A DNA stretch of 64,000 bases, from contig CAVZQK010000068.1 in assembly GCA_963777355.1 (NCBI GenBank), positions 62,001 to 126,000 on the forward strand. Reading direction: 5' to 3'. This document shows, piece by piece, positions 1 through 8,527 of this stretch (position 1 is the stretch's first letter; each line of letters starts with the position of its first letter). The translations under genes and the position numbers were made by a program. A model generated the notes under the pieces. It made no database searches, was not told where the DNA came from, and saw only the letters and a list, made by a program, of their open reading frames with translations. This DNA is from DATJHM01 sp963777355. Its GTDB lineage: Bacteria > Chloroflexota > Ktedonobacteria > Ktedonobacterales > Ktedonobacteraceae.

Positions 1-724
1 GGCGGCCAGCAACAGCGCGTGGCGCTGGCCCGCGCTCTGGCTAGTGAGCCTCGCTTGTTGCTCCTGGACGAACCGTGGAGTGCGCTAGATGCTCCTGTGC
101 GTGCAACGCTACGCGCTGAGATCTTGCGGTTTTATGAGCAGTTCCAGGTGCCGCTGGTTCTGGTGACGCACGATATATTTGATGCTCAGGAACTTGCTGA
201 TACTATCGTGATTCTGTATCAGGGCCGTGTCCTCCAGGTCGGATCGCCAGAAGCGGTGTTTCGCACGCCTCGCTCTCCCCTGGTTGCGGAACTCGTTGGG
301 ATGCGCACACTTTGGAACGGTGTTATTGTGGCTCTGGAACAGGTCCGCCGAGCACGATTCTCTGGCTGTCATTCGCGTGGCTGATCTGCTTCTTCATGCT
401 CACGTCCCCACAGGCAGAATTGTGAATATTGAGCAATCCGTTGAGATTGGCATCTTCACTGATGAGATCTCTCTCTGCCTGCCCAATACGGATCTCTCAA
501 CTCCCCAGCTTACAGAGCACGCGAAGTCAACCGATGTCCTGGCGTCGGGAACGGTGATACACGATCAACCGTACGGCGCTTTCTCTACTGTGACTGTGAG
601 CCTCTCCCCTCATCTGCATCTGGAGATTCCCGTGCCGCGCTGGCAACATCGCGCCTTTCAGATCTCGGTTGGTATGCCTATCGTTCTGCGTATTCCATGT
701 GCAGCTGTTCACCTTTTCGAGTGA
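1..724 (+). pseudogene. modC: Molybdate ABC transporter ATPase, 5'-partial and frameshifted
   Basis: The window opens inside an ABC ATPase at the signature GGQQQRVALARAL, followed by Walker B LLLLDEPWSALD and the H-loop LVTHD; the Walker A part lies outside. A TOBE (molybdate-binding) domain follows, ending IPCAAVHLFE, which is typical of ModC, the ATPase that powers molybdate import at the membrane. The ATPase part reads in one frame to a TGA at 382-384, but the TOBE part reads in the +1 frame to 722-724. They join if one base is skipped near 331-350 (VIVALEQ, then EHDSLAVIRVADL). No homopolymer explains the shift. It may be a real mutation or a sequence error. Sulfate or other TOBE-type importers are possible but the C-terminus favours ModC. 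Confidence 0.7.
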
Positions 725-814
725 GATAACGTCCGCCCCACTTCTCACAAACCAGAAACAATTTCAGATTCTTCCACATCTTACAGAAGGTAGAGTGTGG
801 AGATCGATGGCAAA

Positions 815-842
815 AATCGGAGCCGGGCGGCTCTTTTTTCTT
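815..842 (+). terminator. Rho-independent terminator after modC
   Basis: GAGCCGGGCGGCTC at 820-833 forms a GC-rich stem and is followed directly by a run of six T (834-839). It lies about 95 bases after the modC stop and before the histidine kinase gene. Confidence 0.65.
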
Positions 843-942
843 TGGCTGTGTTTGTGCTAGAAGCATATGCTAATCTTACCAGGGAAAAATATGAAATGCT
901 TTGTTGCAAAAAATATGAAGAATGTTCAGGTGGTGAGAGTCT

Positions 943-2625
943 ATGGTAGAGATAACTCTTCCATTCGATCAGCAAAATGGGAATCCCTACTTTTTTCCCA
1001 TTTTTGAGCATATAGCAATTGGTATAGCCTATCTCACTATCGATGGGCATTGGCTTGCTATGAATCAGAATGTCTGCTCTATCACGGGCTATTCACGTGA
1101 AGAATTGCTCCTGCTTACTACTCAGGAGATGACTCATTCGGCAGATCGCGCATCCGAGCTTTTATTTTTTCAGAGTCTCCTTAACGATGAACGCTCTACC
1201 TATTCGCTGGAAAAACGCTTTATCTGTAAAGATCAGAGCTCTATCTGGGTGAATATGACGGTTTCTTTGCTGCGTAGCGCCCAACGACATCCGCTCTTTT
1301 TTATTGTGACTATTGAAGATATTCAAAAACGGAAAATGCTTGAAGAAGAGAGCAGGCTAAGGCTCTCTCGTGAGATGGGCGAACATGCACTGTCTGAACG
1401 CGAAAATGAACAGCTCCAGATCTTACAAACGTTGACTGATATCTCGCTAACACATTTAAGCCTGGATGAGCTTTTTCAAGATATTCTGAAGAGAATTCGT
1501 GAGATTATGAATGCCGATAATATAGCGGTTCTCTTGCTAGATGATACGGAACGCCAGTTGACTATACGGGCCGTGCAAGGCGTTGAGGAGGTTATTGCTG
1601 CTGATGTTCAAATTCCTCTCGGTAAAGGCTTTGCTGGTACTATCGCGGCTCAAGGGATTCCTCTGATCGTGAATGAGCATACGAATATTGAGATCCTCAA
1701 TCCTGTGCTCCGCCGGGAAATTAAGTCCTTGCTCGGAGTTCCTCTGCTGGTAAATGAACGCGTTATTGGTGTTGTCCATGTCGGTATGAAATATCACCGC
1801 GACTTTAATGAACAGGATGTATATCTTTTTCAACGGGTTGCTGAACGCATGGCTCTGGCTATTGAACGCACTTTGTTGTATGAGGATGCTCGCCGTGCCC
1901 ATCAGGATGCTCTGGGCCACTCAAAGCAATTGGTGCAGATGTATGAACATCAGAGTAACTTTGTCTCTATTGTCAGCCATGAGTTTCGTACAACTCTGAC
2001 TGGTATTCAGGGATTTAGCGACATTCTTAGAACTGGAGAGTTTTCTCAAGAAGAGGTGCAGGATTTTTCCACGAATATTTATCACGATTCACTACGCCTG
2101 GTGAGAATGATTAATGATCTGCTGGACCTGGAAAAGATGAAGGCCGGCTCTGAGAGCTTATCTCTCACTTCTGTGAATTTGGTGACTTTGCTTGAGGAGC
2201 AGATTAGCCGCTTCAAGGTCTCGACAACTCTCCATGTTTTTGAGTTGCTGGCAGAGACAGATCTACCACCTATTGCTGGTGATAGAGATAGGCTTATCCA
2301 GATGATTGCTAATCTGCTGTCTAATGCTGTGAAATATTCACCAGGAGGGGGCCTGATTACTGCCTCTGTTTATCGGAATGGTGAGATGGTACATCTCCAG
2401 ATACGAGATCAAGGCATTGGCATTGCTGATGCGGCCTTGAAGAAAATCTTCAATATGTACAATAGGATTAATGCGGAATCCTCTCATCATATTCAAGGTA
2501 CTGGCTTAGGCCTGGCTATTGTTCACCATATTGCCCAATTACATCACGGTCAGATCTGGGTCGAAAGCACGCTTGGCAAAGGCTCCACTTTCAATATCGT
2601 TCTGCCTGTAAAACACTTTACTTGA
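943..2625 (+). CDS. PAS-GAF sensor histidine kinase
   Basis: A 560-residue sensor kinase with no clear membrane segment, so probably cytoplasmic. An N-terminal PAS domain (about residues 10-130) is followed by a short helical linker, a GAF domain (about 165-315), then HisKA and HATPase_c. The phospho-accepting H-box is SHEFRTTLTGIQGF, the N-box is IQMIANLLSNAVKYS, the G1 box is DQGIGIAD and the G2 box is GTGLGLAIVHH, so all catalytic boxes look intact. There is no receiver domain and no response regulator gene next to it, so it is an orphan kinase here. Start ATG at 943 follows a weak AGGTGGTGAG ribosome site. Signal and partner are not visible. Confidence 0.9.
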   Translation: MVEITLPFDQQNGNPYFFPIFEHIAIGIAYLTIDGHWLAMNQNVCSITGYSREELLLLTTQEMTHSADRASELLFFQSLLNDERSTYSLEKRFICKDQSSIWVNMTVSLLRSAQRHPLFFIVTIEDIQKRKMLEEESRLRLSREMGEHALSERENEQLQILQTLTDISLTHLSLDELFQDILKRIREIMNADNIAVLLLDDTERQLTIRAVQGVEEVIAADVQIPLGKGFAGTIAAQGIPLIVNEHTNIEILNPVLRREIKSLLGVPLLVNERVIGVVHVGMKYHRDFNEQDVYLFQRVAERMALAIERTLLYEDARRAHQDALGHSKQLVQMYEHQSNFVSIVSHEFRTTLTGIQGFSDILRTGEFSQEEVQDFSTNIYHDSLRLVRMINDLLDLEKMKAGSESLSLTSVNLVTLLEEQISRFKVSTTLHVFELLAETDLPPIAGDRDRLIQMIANLLSNAVKYSPGGGLITASVYRNGEMVHLQIRDQGIGIADAALKKIFNMYNRINAESSHHIQGTGLGLAIVHHIAQLHHGQIWVESTLGKGSTFNIVLPVKHFT

Positions 2626-2764
2626 ATCCAGGTGTAGTATCGTCCCACTCCTGTCTCACTTCATAATTTTTCTCCTCTTGCCCCACTCCTCTTTCTTCGT
2701 CTATAATCATATTTTAGTGCAGTATCCTCATGAGCGGCCTGTTTACAGAAACGAGGACACATTT

Positions 2765-3328
2765 ATGTTACTCACGGCGAATATTCGCAAGATGCTGGTC
2801 GATGGCGATCAGTGGGCGCAATGGCGTGGCTATCAGCTACCGATTAGCGAACAGTATGTGACGATCTGGACTCCTATTGGCACTGCGATGCACTGGAAAC
2901 CTGGCACCTGGATCTCGGAAAAACATTCTATTATGTATTTTTGGAATCACCAGTGGTACACCATTCATGTTTCCTATCATCCAGATGGTACGTTTGCTAG
3001 TGGCTATTGTGATGTCGTTCTGCCTACCGCCGCTTATACCAGCACCTCCTCTGAGCTTGTGTATGTCGATCTCTATATCGATGTCGTTATTCGCGAAAAT
3101 TTTAGCGTCTATACTAAGGATCAGGAGGTCTTTGAACGCGCGGCCAGGCGCTATCCCATCGTAGAAGAATCGCGCCAGAAGTCTTTTGAGGTCCTCGATT
3201 GGCTGGAAGATCATGCGAAACATTGGAGTGGACCTTTCGCGTCAATGCCCAGGTTTTTGCCGGTGACAAATTTTGAGCAGATGAGCCCTGCTGAAGCCCA
3301 GGCGCTTATGCGGACAATTGTTAAGTAA
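2765..3328 (+). CDS. DUF402 family protein
   Basis: A 187-residue protein with the DUF402 fold: TWISEKHSIMYFWNHQWYTI, then a beta-rich core with YCDVVLPT and VYVDLYIDVVI, then the acidic DQEVFERAARRYPI segment. Characterised DUF402 proteins are metal-dependent nucleoside tri/diphosphatases, or RNA-binding domains in larger proteins; the exact substrate here cannot be read from sequence. I chose ATG 2765, which has GAGG 8 bases upstream, over the in-frame ATG at 2678, which would add 29 unrelated residues. It sits 39 bases before the small gene at 3368 and may be cotranscribed with it. Confidence 0.75.
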   Translation: MLLTANIRKMLVDGDQWAQWRGYQLPISEQYVTIWTPIGTAMHWKPGTWISEKHSIMYFWNHQWYTIHVSYHPDGTFASGYCDVVLPTAAYTSTSSELVYVDLYIDVVIRENFSVYTKDQEVFERAARRYPIVEESRQKSFEVLDWLEDHAKHWSGPFASMPRFLPVTNFEQMSPAEAQALMRTIVK

Positions 3329-3367
3329 ACTATCTGCTGCTGAAACTATCTGTGGAAAAGAAAAAAT

Positions 3368-3631
3368 ATGCTGCCTGACGATGTTTGTATTCAACTCGCG
3401 AGTTATGGTATTCATGACTATGGCGAAGTGGCGTTGCGTGAGGCTTTGGAGCGCTATATTGATACCTACACGCTCTTTAAGCTCGCGCCCTGGCCTGCTC
3501 GCCGCTGGAAGTGCCACTATCGGGTAATGATGGGCGAGGGTATGTATGATGCCCAGACGGTTTCTGAGGCCTATGCCCTCGCTCTACTTGCTGCACTGAC
3601 AAAATCTTCTCCTCCATCGCCTGCTTCATAG
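3368..3631 (+). CDS. Hypothetical 87-residue protein
   Basis: I do not recognise this protein. It has coding-like third-position usage in the same style as its neighbours, a charged helix (EVALREALERYIDTY) and a short Ala-rich tail. The ATG follows a purine-rich but poor ribosome site. It lies 39 bases downstream of the DUF402 gene in the same orientation, so it is probably the second gene of a small operon. Confidence 0.55.
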   Translation: MLPDDVCIQLASYGIHDYGEVALREALERYIDTYTLFKLAPWPARRWKCHYRVMMGEGMYDAQTVSEAYALALLAALTKSSPPSPAS

Positions 3632-3862
3632 GTAATTAGTCATAATCTCTCTTCTCTTCAGGTTTTCCTGTTCCCAAATGCCATAGCCTGTCGTTATTAT
3701 AAGTATAGAGGATGGAGAAGAGCCGTCGCAAAGCCAAAATTATGAGGCTTGCTCTTCTGCTGTAAAGCCTTGCTTGCAGCATCCATGCTTGCCTATGCTA
3801 TATCCTTGTAATAGAGTTATGTAATACTGAAAATTTTACTCCACGAAAGGAAACCTCTCCCT

Positions 3863-4291
3863 ATGCTACGAACGATGTGTAAAGGCAAAATCCACCGCGC
3901 TACTGTGACCCAGGCCAATCTGAACTATATCGGTAGTATCACGATTGACCAGGATCTCTTGGACGCGGCGGATATCTATCCTTATGAGAAGGTTCAGGTC
4001 GTGAATATTAATAATGGTTCTCGTCTGGAAACCTATACGATACCCGGCGCTCGCGGTTCTGGTGTGATCTGCCTGAATGGCGCTGCTGCACGCTTGACCG
4101 CTGAGGGCGATATCGTCATTATTATCAGCTATGCCCAGTTCAACGAAGCCGAGATCCGTAGCCTGGAACCACATGTTGTCTTTGTCGATGCCGAGAACCA
4201 TATCACTGAGAGCAAGCACGTTGCCTTGATTGAAATGTTGCCTCTCTCTGCTGATGAAGCGCTTACTGAAGCGGAAGTAATCTTCTCTTAG
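3863..4291 (+). CDS. panD: Aspartate 1-decarboxylase
   Basis: PanD converts L-aspartate to beta-alanine for pantothenate and CoA synthesis. The 142-residue proenzyme shows the family landmarks: the N-terminal MCKGKIHRATVTQA, the self-cleavage site YIGS with Gly24-Ser25 (Ser25 becomes the pyruvoyl group), YEKVQVVNINNGSRLETY, and GARGSGVICLNGAAARL. The C-terminal tail is about 15-20 residues longer than in E. coli. GAAAGG lies upstream of ATG 3863. The gene stands alone; panB and panC are not in the window. Confidence 0.96.
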   Translation: MLRTMCKGKIHRATVTQANLNYIGSITIDQDLLDAADIYPYEKVQVVNINNGSRLETYTIPGARGSGVICLNGAAARLTAEGDIVIIISYAQFNEAEIRSLEPHVVFVDAENHITESKHVALIEMLPLSADEALTEAEVIFS

Positions 4292-4603
4292 CTTCAAGTA
4301 GTACATTTCATTCGACCTGCACGGTTGGATGAATTACTGCTCCCCACTCCCTAACAAACGTTCGTCAGGCTACCTCCCCACTTGATTTCTCCCCTTACAA
4401 ATCTTTTCCTCTGGTTTTTTGTGCACGCGTTTTTAATGCACCGCTTGCTCTAACTCCCACGGGATGCGCAACGAGATGTACTTTCTCGCAGGCTGGCTCT
4501 GGACCTGCTTTTAGCGATGTGCTAGGTGGTGTCTTGGAACCACATCCAGGAAGCTGTCAAAGTAGAGAATGCGCATATCAATCTCCTTTCCCTGTGAGAG
4601 GAT
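4292..4603. other. Intergenic stretch without a gene
   Basis: Convergent space between panD and the histidine phosphatase gene. No coding-like frame, strong hairpin with a T-run, or repeat-family copy was seen. Confidence 0.6.
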
Positions 4604-5212
4604 TTACAAATGATGATAATCGTTGTAGCGCTCCAACACCCACGTTTGGGTATGAGTTGGTTTGAACCAATGAGTAATAGATGTATTCTTCGCCCCAATG
4701 GAAACGCGTGCCGGAGTAGCTCCACTCAAGCCGAAGAAATAGTGAAACGAGGCTCCAATAACGCCCCCATGGCTCACAAGCACAATCGTTTTCCCGTCAT
4801 ATTCTTGCAGAATACGATTGAGCGCCGATTGGACCCGTCCCGAGAATTCGATCCCAGTTTCATAACCCTGCATGAAGCGAAAGAAAGGTTTTTGCGCTTC
4901 GGGGACTTGTTTCCAATGTGCGGAGAATTCCTCGGGGGGAATGGTGCCATCATCACAAACCCACTCTTCAAAACCTGCATCGAAGACGATCGGCGTACCT
5001 AATGTGGGTGCCAATATTTCTGCTGATGCTTTTGCTCGTCGCATCGGACTGGCAATGAGCACATCGGCTTTGATTTCTCCGGTTCTTACGAGGCGATCTC
5101 GCAGGCGTTCTACCTGTCTGATACCCTCTGGCGAGAGACCTAAATCCTGATAAGAGCCATTCTCCAAGTCTTCAACATAGTCACCATGACGTATAAAATA
5201 GAGATGCGTCAA
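4604..5212 (-). CDS. Histidine phosphatase (phosphoglycerate mutase-like)
   Basis: A 202-residue member of the two-histidine phosphatase superfamily. It has the RHG motif (YFIRHGDYVE, residues 5-14) with the phospho-acceptor His9, the proton-donor Glu region (FEEWVCDDG), and the second catalytic His in VLVSHGGVIGASFHYFFGL. It probably hydrolyses a small phosphate ester; mutase activity is unlikely. A paralogue of similar layout lies at 43420-44151, sharing MTHLYxIRHG, ADVLIAS and NTSITHW. A perfect 36-bp palindrome lies 37 bases upstream of the start codon and is a likely operator. Confidence 0.88.
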   Translation of the reverse strand: MTHLYFIRHGDYVEDLENGSYQDLGLSPEGIRQVERLRDRLVRTGEIKADVLIASPMRRAKASAEILAPTLGTPIVFDAGFEEWVCDDGTIPPEEFSAHWKQVPEAQKPFFRFMQGYETGIEFSGRVQSALNRILQEYDGKTIVLVSHGGVIGASFHYFFGLSGATPARVSIGAKNTSITHWFKPTHTQTWVLERYNDYHHL

Positions 5213-5248
5213 TTCACGCCTCCTTACAGCTTCTCGTCATAGACAAAA

Positions 5249-5284
5249 TACTATCTGTTACGGATATATCCGTAACAGATAGTA
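5249..5284. promoter_or_regulatory. Perfect 36-bp palindrome upstream of the histidine phosphatase gene
   Basis: The half-site TACTATCTGTTACGGATA is followed by its exact reverse complement. The centre falls about 54 bases upstream of the start codon at 5212. Each outer edge carries a -10-like TACTAT, followed by TGTTACGG. Perfect symmetry and position suggest a dimeric repressor (TetR-like) operator. A related near-palindrome occurs at 47490-47537. Confidence 0.65.
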
Positions 5285-5362
5285 TAAACAATCATATGAG
5301 AGGTGTCAAGGCTGAACGCTGCCTTTTCCTGCTGAGCTAACACTCGTTGCGCATCCGGTGGG

Positions 5363-5425
5363 TAACTCTACTCTGCCAGCTCACCGCCCTTCTTGCTCTA
5401 ACTCTACTCTGCCAGCTCACCGCCC
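5363..5425. repeat. Two-copy direct repeat of 27 bp
   Basis: Identical copies at 5363-5389 and 5399-5425 (beginning TAACTCTACTCTGCC, ending CACCGCCC) are separated by 9 bases. The period is 36. Only two copies are present and it leads directly into a dispersed repeat at 5430. Confidence 0.75.
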
Positions 5426-5429
5426 CTCT

Positions 5430-5459
5430 CGTAGGGCAGATCGGCTTGCCCGTCTCCTC
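5430..5459. repeat. Dispersed intergenic repeat, GTAGGGCAGATCGG type
   Basis: A copy of GTAGGGCAGATCGGCTTGCC followed by CGTCTCC. The core can fold as GGGCA/TGCCC. Further copies are at 22637, 23449 and, in a variant form with the pairing kept, 57622. Confidence 0.75.
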
Positions 5460-5646
5460 TTCGCCAATGACCCCTCTCACCCCGCAGACAGGGAGCGACC
5501 TTCCTAATTACCAACAAAACGTGTCGGCATGTATTAAAGGACACGTTGACAAAGAAAGAACAGTGGACATTTACGACACCATTTGACCCACAAACAGGAG
5601 TATGTTAGAGTGCGCCAAAGAAGAAGAAAATTTTGGAGCAATAACT

Positions 5647-6495
5647 ATGCCCTATCCTGTTGTTCTTTCCGCCATTCAAGCCGCAATCCTCCTCCTTGCT
5701 CGTCAGCAGCAGCAAGCCAGCGTAGAGGTTTCGCCTGACCTGGGTATCTCCCTCGTCCCTGCTACCCTGACAGATGAGGGTGTCCGTTTTCCTCACGATG
5801 AACTGGTACGCTGGCCCGATATCGAGAAGATCAAAAAGTCCGAGATTTCCTGTTTTATTGTCGAGAAGGACGGTATACACCCGATTCAAACCTTCTCTGA
5901 AACAACAAATAGGATGTGTAGTCTCCTGGCAACAAATCGCACACCGAGTATGCTGATCGCTGGTTTTACGATGCATCGCATCGTTGGTATTGACCCGATG
6001 GCAGATACGCTCAAAAAAATTGCTACCATTGCGCCCATTACGGGCAACGTTTTAGATACTGCAACTGGTCTGGGCTATACCGCCATTGAGGCCGCGAAGA
6101 CTGCGCAAGAAGTTATTACAATTGAGCTGGACCCCGGCGCTCAGGAGATCGCACGCCAGAATCCCTGGTCCCGCGCCCTTTTTGAGAATCCTCTTATTCA
6201 ACAGGTAATGGGCGATGCCTACGAGGTTGTCCCGACTTTTCCCGATGAGCGCTTTGACCGCATTATTCACGATCCCCCCGTCTTTAGCCTCGCTGGCGAA
6301 CTGTATTCCGGCAGTTTCTACCGCCAGCTCTACCGCATTTTGCGCAAAAATGGACGCCTCTTTCACTATATCGGCAACCTGGAAAGCAAATCAAGCGGAA
6401 ACGTCACTCGCGGCGTTTTGAAACGCCTGCAAGAAGCTGGTTTTACCCGTGTCACAAAACGCCCCGAAGCCTTCGGCATAGTGGCCTATAGGTAG
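5647..6495 (+). CDS. Class I SAM-dependent methyltransferase (COG2521-like)
   Basis: A 282-residue protein whose C-terminal half is a Rossmann methyltransferase: SAM-binding motif I VLDTATGLGYTAIEAA, acidic motif II ITIELDP, and a catalytic-type motif IIHDPPVFSL followed by FYRQLYRILRKNGRLFHYIG. The N-terminal ~110 residues look like a separate substrate-binding domain. The arrangement resembles the COG2521 group of predicted methyltransferases best known from archaea; the substrate is unknown. I chose ATG 5647 because GGAG lies 8 bases before it; an in-frame ATG at 5602 lacks this. The stop codon lies inside a dispersed repeat. Confidence 0.8.
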   Translation: MPYPVVLSAIQAAILLLARQQQQASVEVSPDLGISLVPATLTDEGVRFPHDELVRWPDIEKIKKSEISCFIVEKDGIHPIQTFSETTNRMCSLLATNRTPSMLIAGFTMHRIVGIDPMADTLKKIATIAPITGNVLDTATGLGYTAIEAAKTAQEVITIELDPGAQEIARQNPWSRALFENPLIQQVMGDAYEVVPTFPDERFDRIIHDPPVFSLAGELYSGSFYRQLYRILRKNGRLFHYIGNLESKSSGNVTRGVLKRLQEAGFTRVTKRPEAFGIVAYR

Positions 6496-6518
6496 GGTCG
6501 GCTGTTGATCTCTGACCG
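6492..6518. repeat. Dispersed intergenic repeat, GTAGGGTCGGCTG type
   Basis: GTAGGGTCGGCTGTTGATCT followed by CTGACCG, with GGTC/GACC pairing. It overlaps the methyltransferase stop codon. Other copies are at 9942, 13063 (partial) and 13419, with a variant at 52950. Confidence 0.75.
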
Positions 6519-6544
6519 CCTCGCCGCGCGCAACCCTCTCGCCG

Positions 6545-7042
6545 CTATTCGTGTACGGTCTCGCTCTGCCATTCACATGTCGCCGGAATAGCCTGCTTGA
6601 GAGCCGCAGCAAGATCATCAATATCTGTCACATCATCACGATAGACGGACCACGCTTTCGGCTTTTGCTCTGGCCCATTCACTTTGCGGTAAACGTTCAC
6701 GCTGATCCGCTTCCCATTGGGAAAAAACTCTTCTTTGACTTTCGTTAGATCTTCCCAACGTGTCGAGATCTCCTCTCCGTTGCGACTCCTTTTTACAAGA
6801 GCATCAGGAGTGAAGGTGATCGTAAAAGGCACTGGCGCGACGATGCGGAGGTAAATGACAAAACCTGTGATGAATATCAGCGCGGCAATGGTACTGCCCA
6901 CAGCGGAGAAACCCTGATGCAGGGCGATCCAGAGGACAAGGCCCGTGACCAGTATGACCCCAAGAATAGTTGTATAACGCTTAAAAGGACTTAGGCCCGG
7001 ACCGATAAATTCTTGTACCTGGCTGGGTGATGATGATGCCAT
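6545..7042 (-). CDS. Small membrane protein with two TM helices and a PH-like tail
   Basis: A 165-residue protein. About 20 polar residues precede two hydrophobic helices (TTILGVILVTGLVLWIALH and STIAALIFITGFVIYLRIV). A beta-rich cytosolic domain follows (FTITFTPDALVKRSRNGEEI), of the kind seen in bacterial PH/YcxB-like membrane proteins. Function unknown. I chose ATG 7042 because GGAG sits 6 bases upstream; the longer frame from 7108 adds a low-quality stretch. It converges on the methyltransferase gene. Confidence 0.65.
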   Translation of the reverse strand: MASSSPSQVQEFIGPGLSPFKRYTTILGVILVTGLVLWIALHQGFSAVGSTIAALIFITGFVIYLRIVAPVPFTITFTPDALVKRSRNGEEISTRWEDLTKVKEEFFPNGKRISVNVYRKVNGPEQKPKAWSVYRDDVTDIDDLAAALKQAIPATCEWQSETVHE

Positions 7043-7140
7043 GAGACGCTCCGCTCTCTTGTAGCTGAAAAATAAAAAAAAGGACTTTTGTATTTTAACA
7101 AGTGCCACTCATTATTGCAACAAAACCTCCTACGTAGGAT

Positions 7141-7180
7141 GGCTGTTCACCGTGCCTCTTCTGGGAGTCTCTGTCCGCGT
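7141..7180. repeat. Dispersed intergenic repeat, GCTGTTCACCGTGCC type
   Basis: GGCTGTTCACCGTGCCTCTT leads into CTGGGAGTCTCTGTCCGCG. Sister copies are at 13619 and 18686. This is the only feature seen in the 336-base space 7043-7378. Confidence 0.7.
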
Positions 7181-7378
7181 ACCACATTGAAAGAACTGGT
7201 ACAGGCATCCTAGCATACTTTGCGTAGTTCTTCCTGTATGATATACTAATCGCGTTGTCCTGATAAGACTCAATCTTAAAAAGAAGAAGAATTGTAAGAG
7301 CACAATCTGAGAATTGCGCTAGCAAATATCATTTATTATTTGTAAAAAATCATTGAAATAAGTAAGCTTGAGGGGATC

Positions 7379-8527
7379 ATGGTGGAAACAGGCCGTATTA
7401 TTCAGGGGCGCTATCTGCTACAGCGCCTGGTAAAACAGGGCCAATGCTGCGCCGTGTATCAGAGCTCGGACCAGGTGCTACAGCGTCCCGTGATTATAAA
7501 AGTTGTTCCTGGTGAGTATATCCCTGCCTATCGTGCGGCTCTACGTGCCACATCTCAGTTTGCCCACCCTAATATTATTGGTATTTATGATCTGATAATG
7601 GAGGCGGAAAAACTGTATGTTGTGCAGGAGTATGTCGAGGGTGAGGATTTTACTGCTCTTCTGCAAACACAGCAATCGGCCTATCAGGTGGCAGATCTAG
7701 GTATCCAGCTCTGTCAGGCTTTAATCTATGCTGGCGGCGGCGCTAGAAAAGCTTGCCACGGCGATTTGACGCCTACTTCGATCATTAGGGATCAGCGCGG
7801 TCAGGCTCGTATCAATAATTTTGCCCTACCAAGCGATATCTATTATTTTACTGGTTGGAGTGTGGTTGGCGGCGATGGGCGCGTGGTCTCTGATCGCGAA
7901 CTACCCTGGGGCAAGAGTAGCGATGGCCGCCGTGAAGATGATACAAGGGCGGTGGGACTGCTTATGTATCAATTGCTTATGAGCCGTACTCCGGGCTCTT
8001 CTACGGTTGAGCCGCCAACCGATGGCCGCCTGCGTTTTACCCGTAATGTTCCCGCCGAGTTTTGCGAAATAGTTGCACGCGCTATTATTCGCCAACATCC
8101 TCAGCACATCAATAATCCAGAAGATTTGCATCGCGAACTAAAAGCTATTATTGAGCTTTTTGAACCACCTATCCCTGTGTCTGTGAATGATCCTGTTGCG
8201 GCCAGGGTATTGGCCGGCTCTGGCCAACCTGGTTCATCCTATTCTCCCGCTCGCGACCCCGCTGGACTCGCAGCTCAGGGCGCTCCTGCCTATGCCGCCG
8301 ATACTGTGATGGCCCAGGGCGTCGCTACTGAGACACCCATTGCGGGCGCTGTCCCTGACCTTTCAGTAAAACTATCAGCGGCACGGCAGGCTGCGTATCC
8401 TCAGGAGAATTTGGAGGCTCAATCTCGTCGTCGTGTGAATTTGCCTGTCTTGATCGTTTTAGGCCTGGTTCTCTTTGTACTTTTCTTTGTAGTTGGCTAC
8501 TTTGTCGCCAATGCTATCATTCATTAG
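7379..8527 (+). CDS. Membrane-anchored Ser/Thr pseudokinase
   Basis: A 382-residue protein kinase-like fold with one C-terminal membrane helix (about residues 352-378, LPVLIVLGLVLFVLFFVVGY). The ATP-site lysine is kept (VIIKVVP), but the glycine loop reads LVKQGQCCAVYQS. The catalytic loop is HGDLTPTSI, with Asn replaced by Ser. The magnesium-binding DFG is replaced by NFA (INNFALPS). It is therefore unlikely to be a normal kinase. The juxtamembrane region (about 270-350) is Pro/Ala-rich. GAGGGG lies just before the ATG. It converges on the MazG-like gene with an 11-base overlap. It may be a regulatory ligand-binding or scaffold protein, which is inference. Confidence 0.85.
   Translation: MVETGRIIQGRYLLQRLVKQGQCCAVYQSSDQVLQRPVIIKVVPGEYIPAYRAALRATSQFAHPNIIGIYDLIMEAEKLYVVQEYVEGEDFTALLQTQQSAYQVADLGIQLCQALIYAGGGARKACHGDLTPTSIIRDQRGQARINNFALPSDIYYFTGWSVVGGDGRVVSDRELPWGKSSDGRREDDTRAVGLLMYQLLMSRTPGSSTVEPPTDGRLRFTRNVPAEFCEIVARAIIRQHPQHINNPEDLHRELKAIIELFEPPIPVSVNDPVAARVLAGSGQPGSSYSPARDPAGLAAQGAPAYAADTVMAQGVATETPIAGAVPDLSVKLSAARQAAYPQENLEAQSRRRVNLPVLIVLGLVLFVLFFVVGYFVANAIIH

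Noticed and set aside
5363..5425. CRISPR array
   Set aside because: Only two repeat copies with a 9-base gap, no further spacers and no cas genes in the window.
5347..5586. 79-residue plus-strand open frame
   Set aside because: It is built from the tandem 27-mer and the GTAGGGCAGATCGG repeat, so its peptide is a translation of non-coding repeats; no ribosome site or domain.
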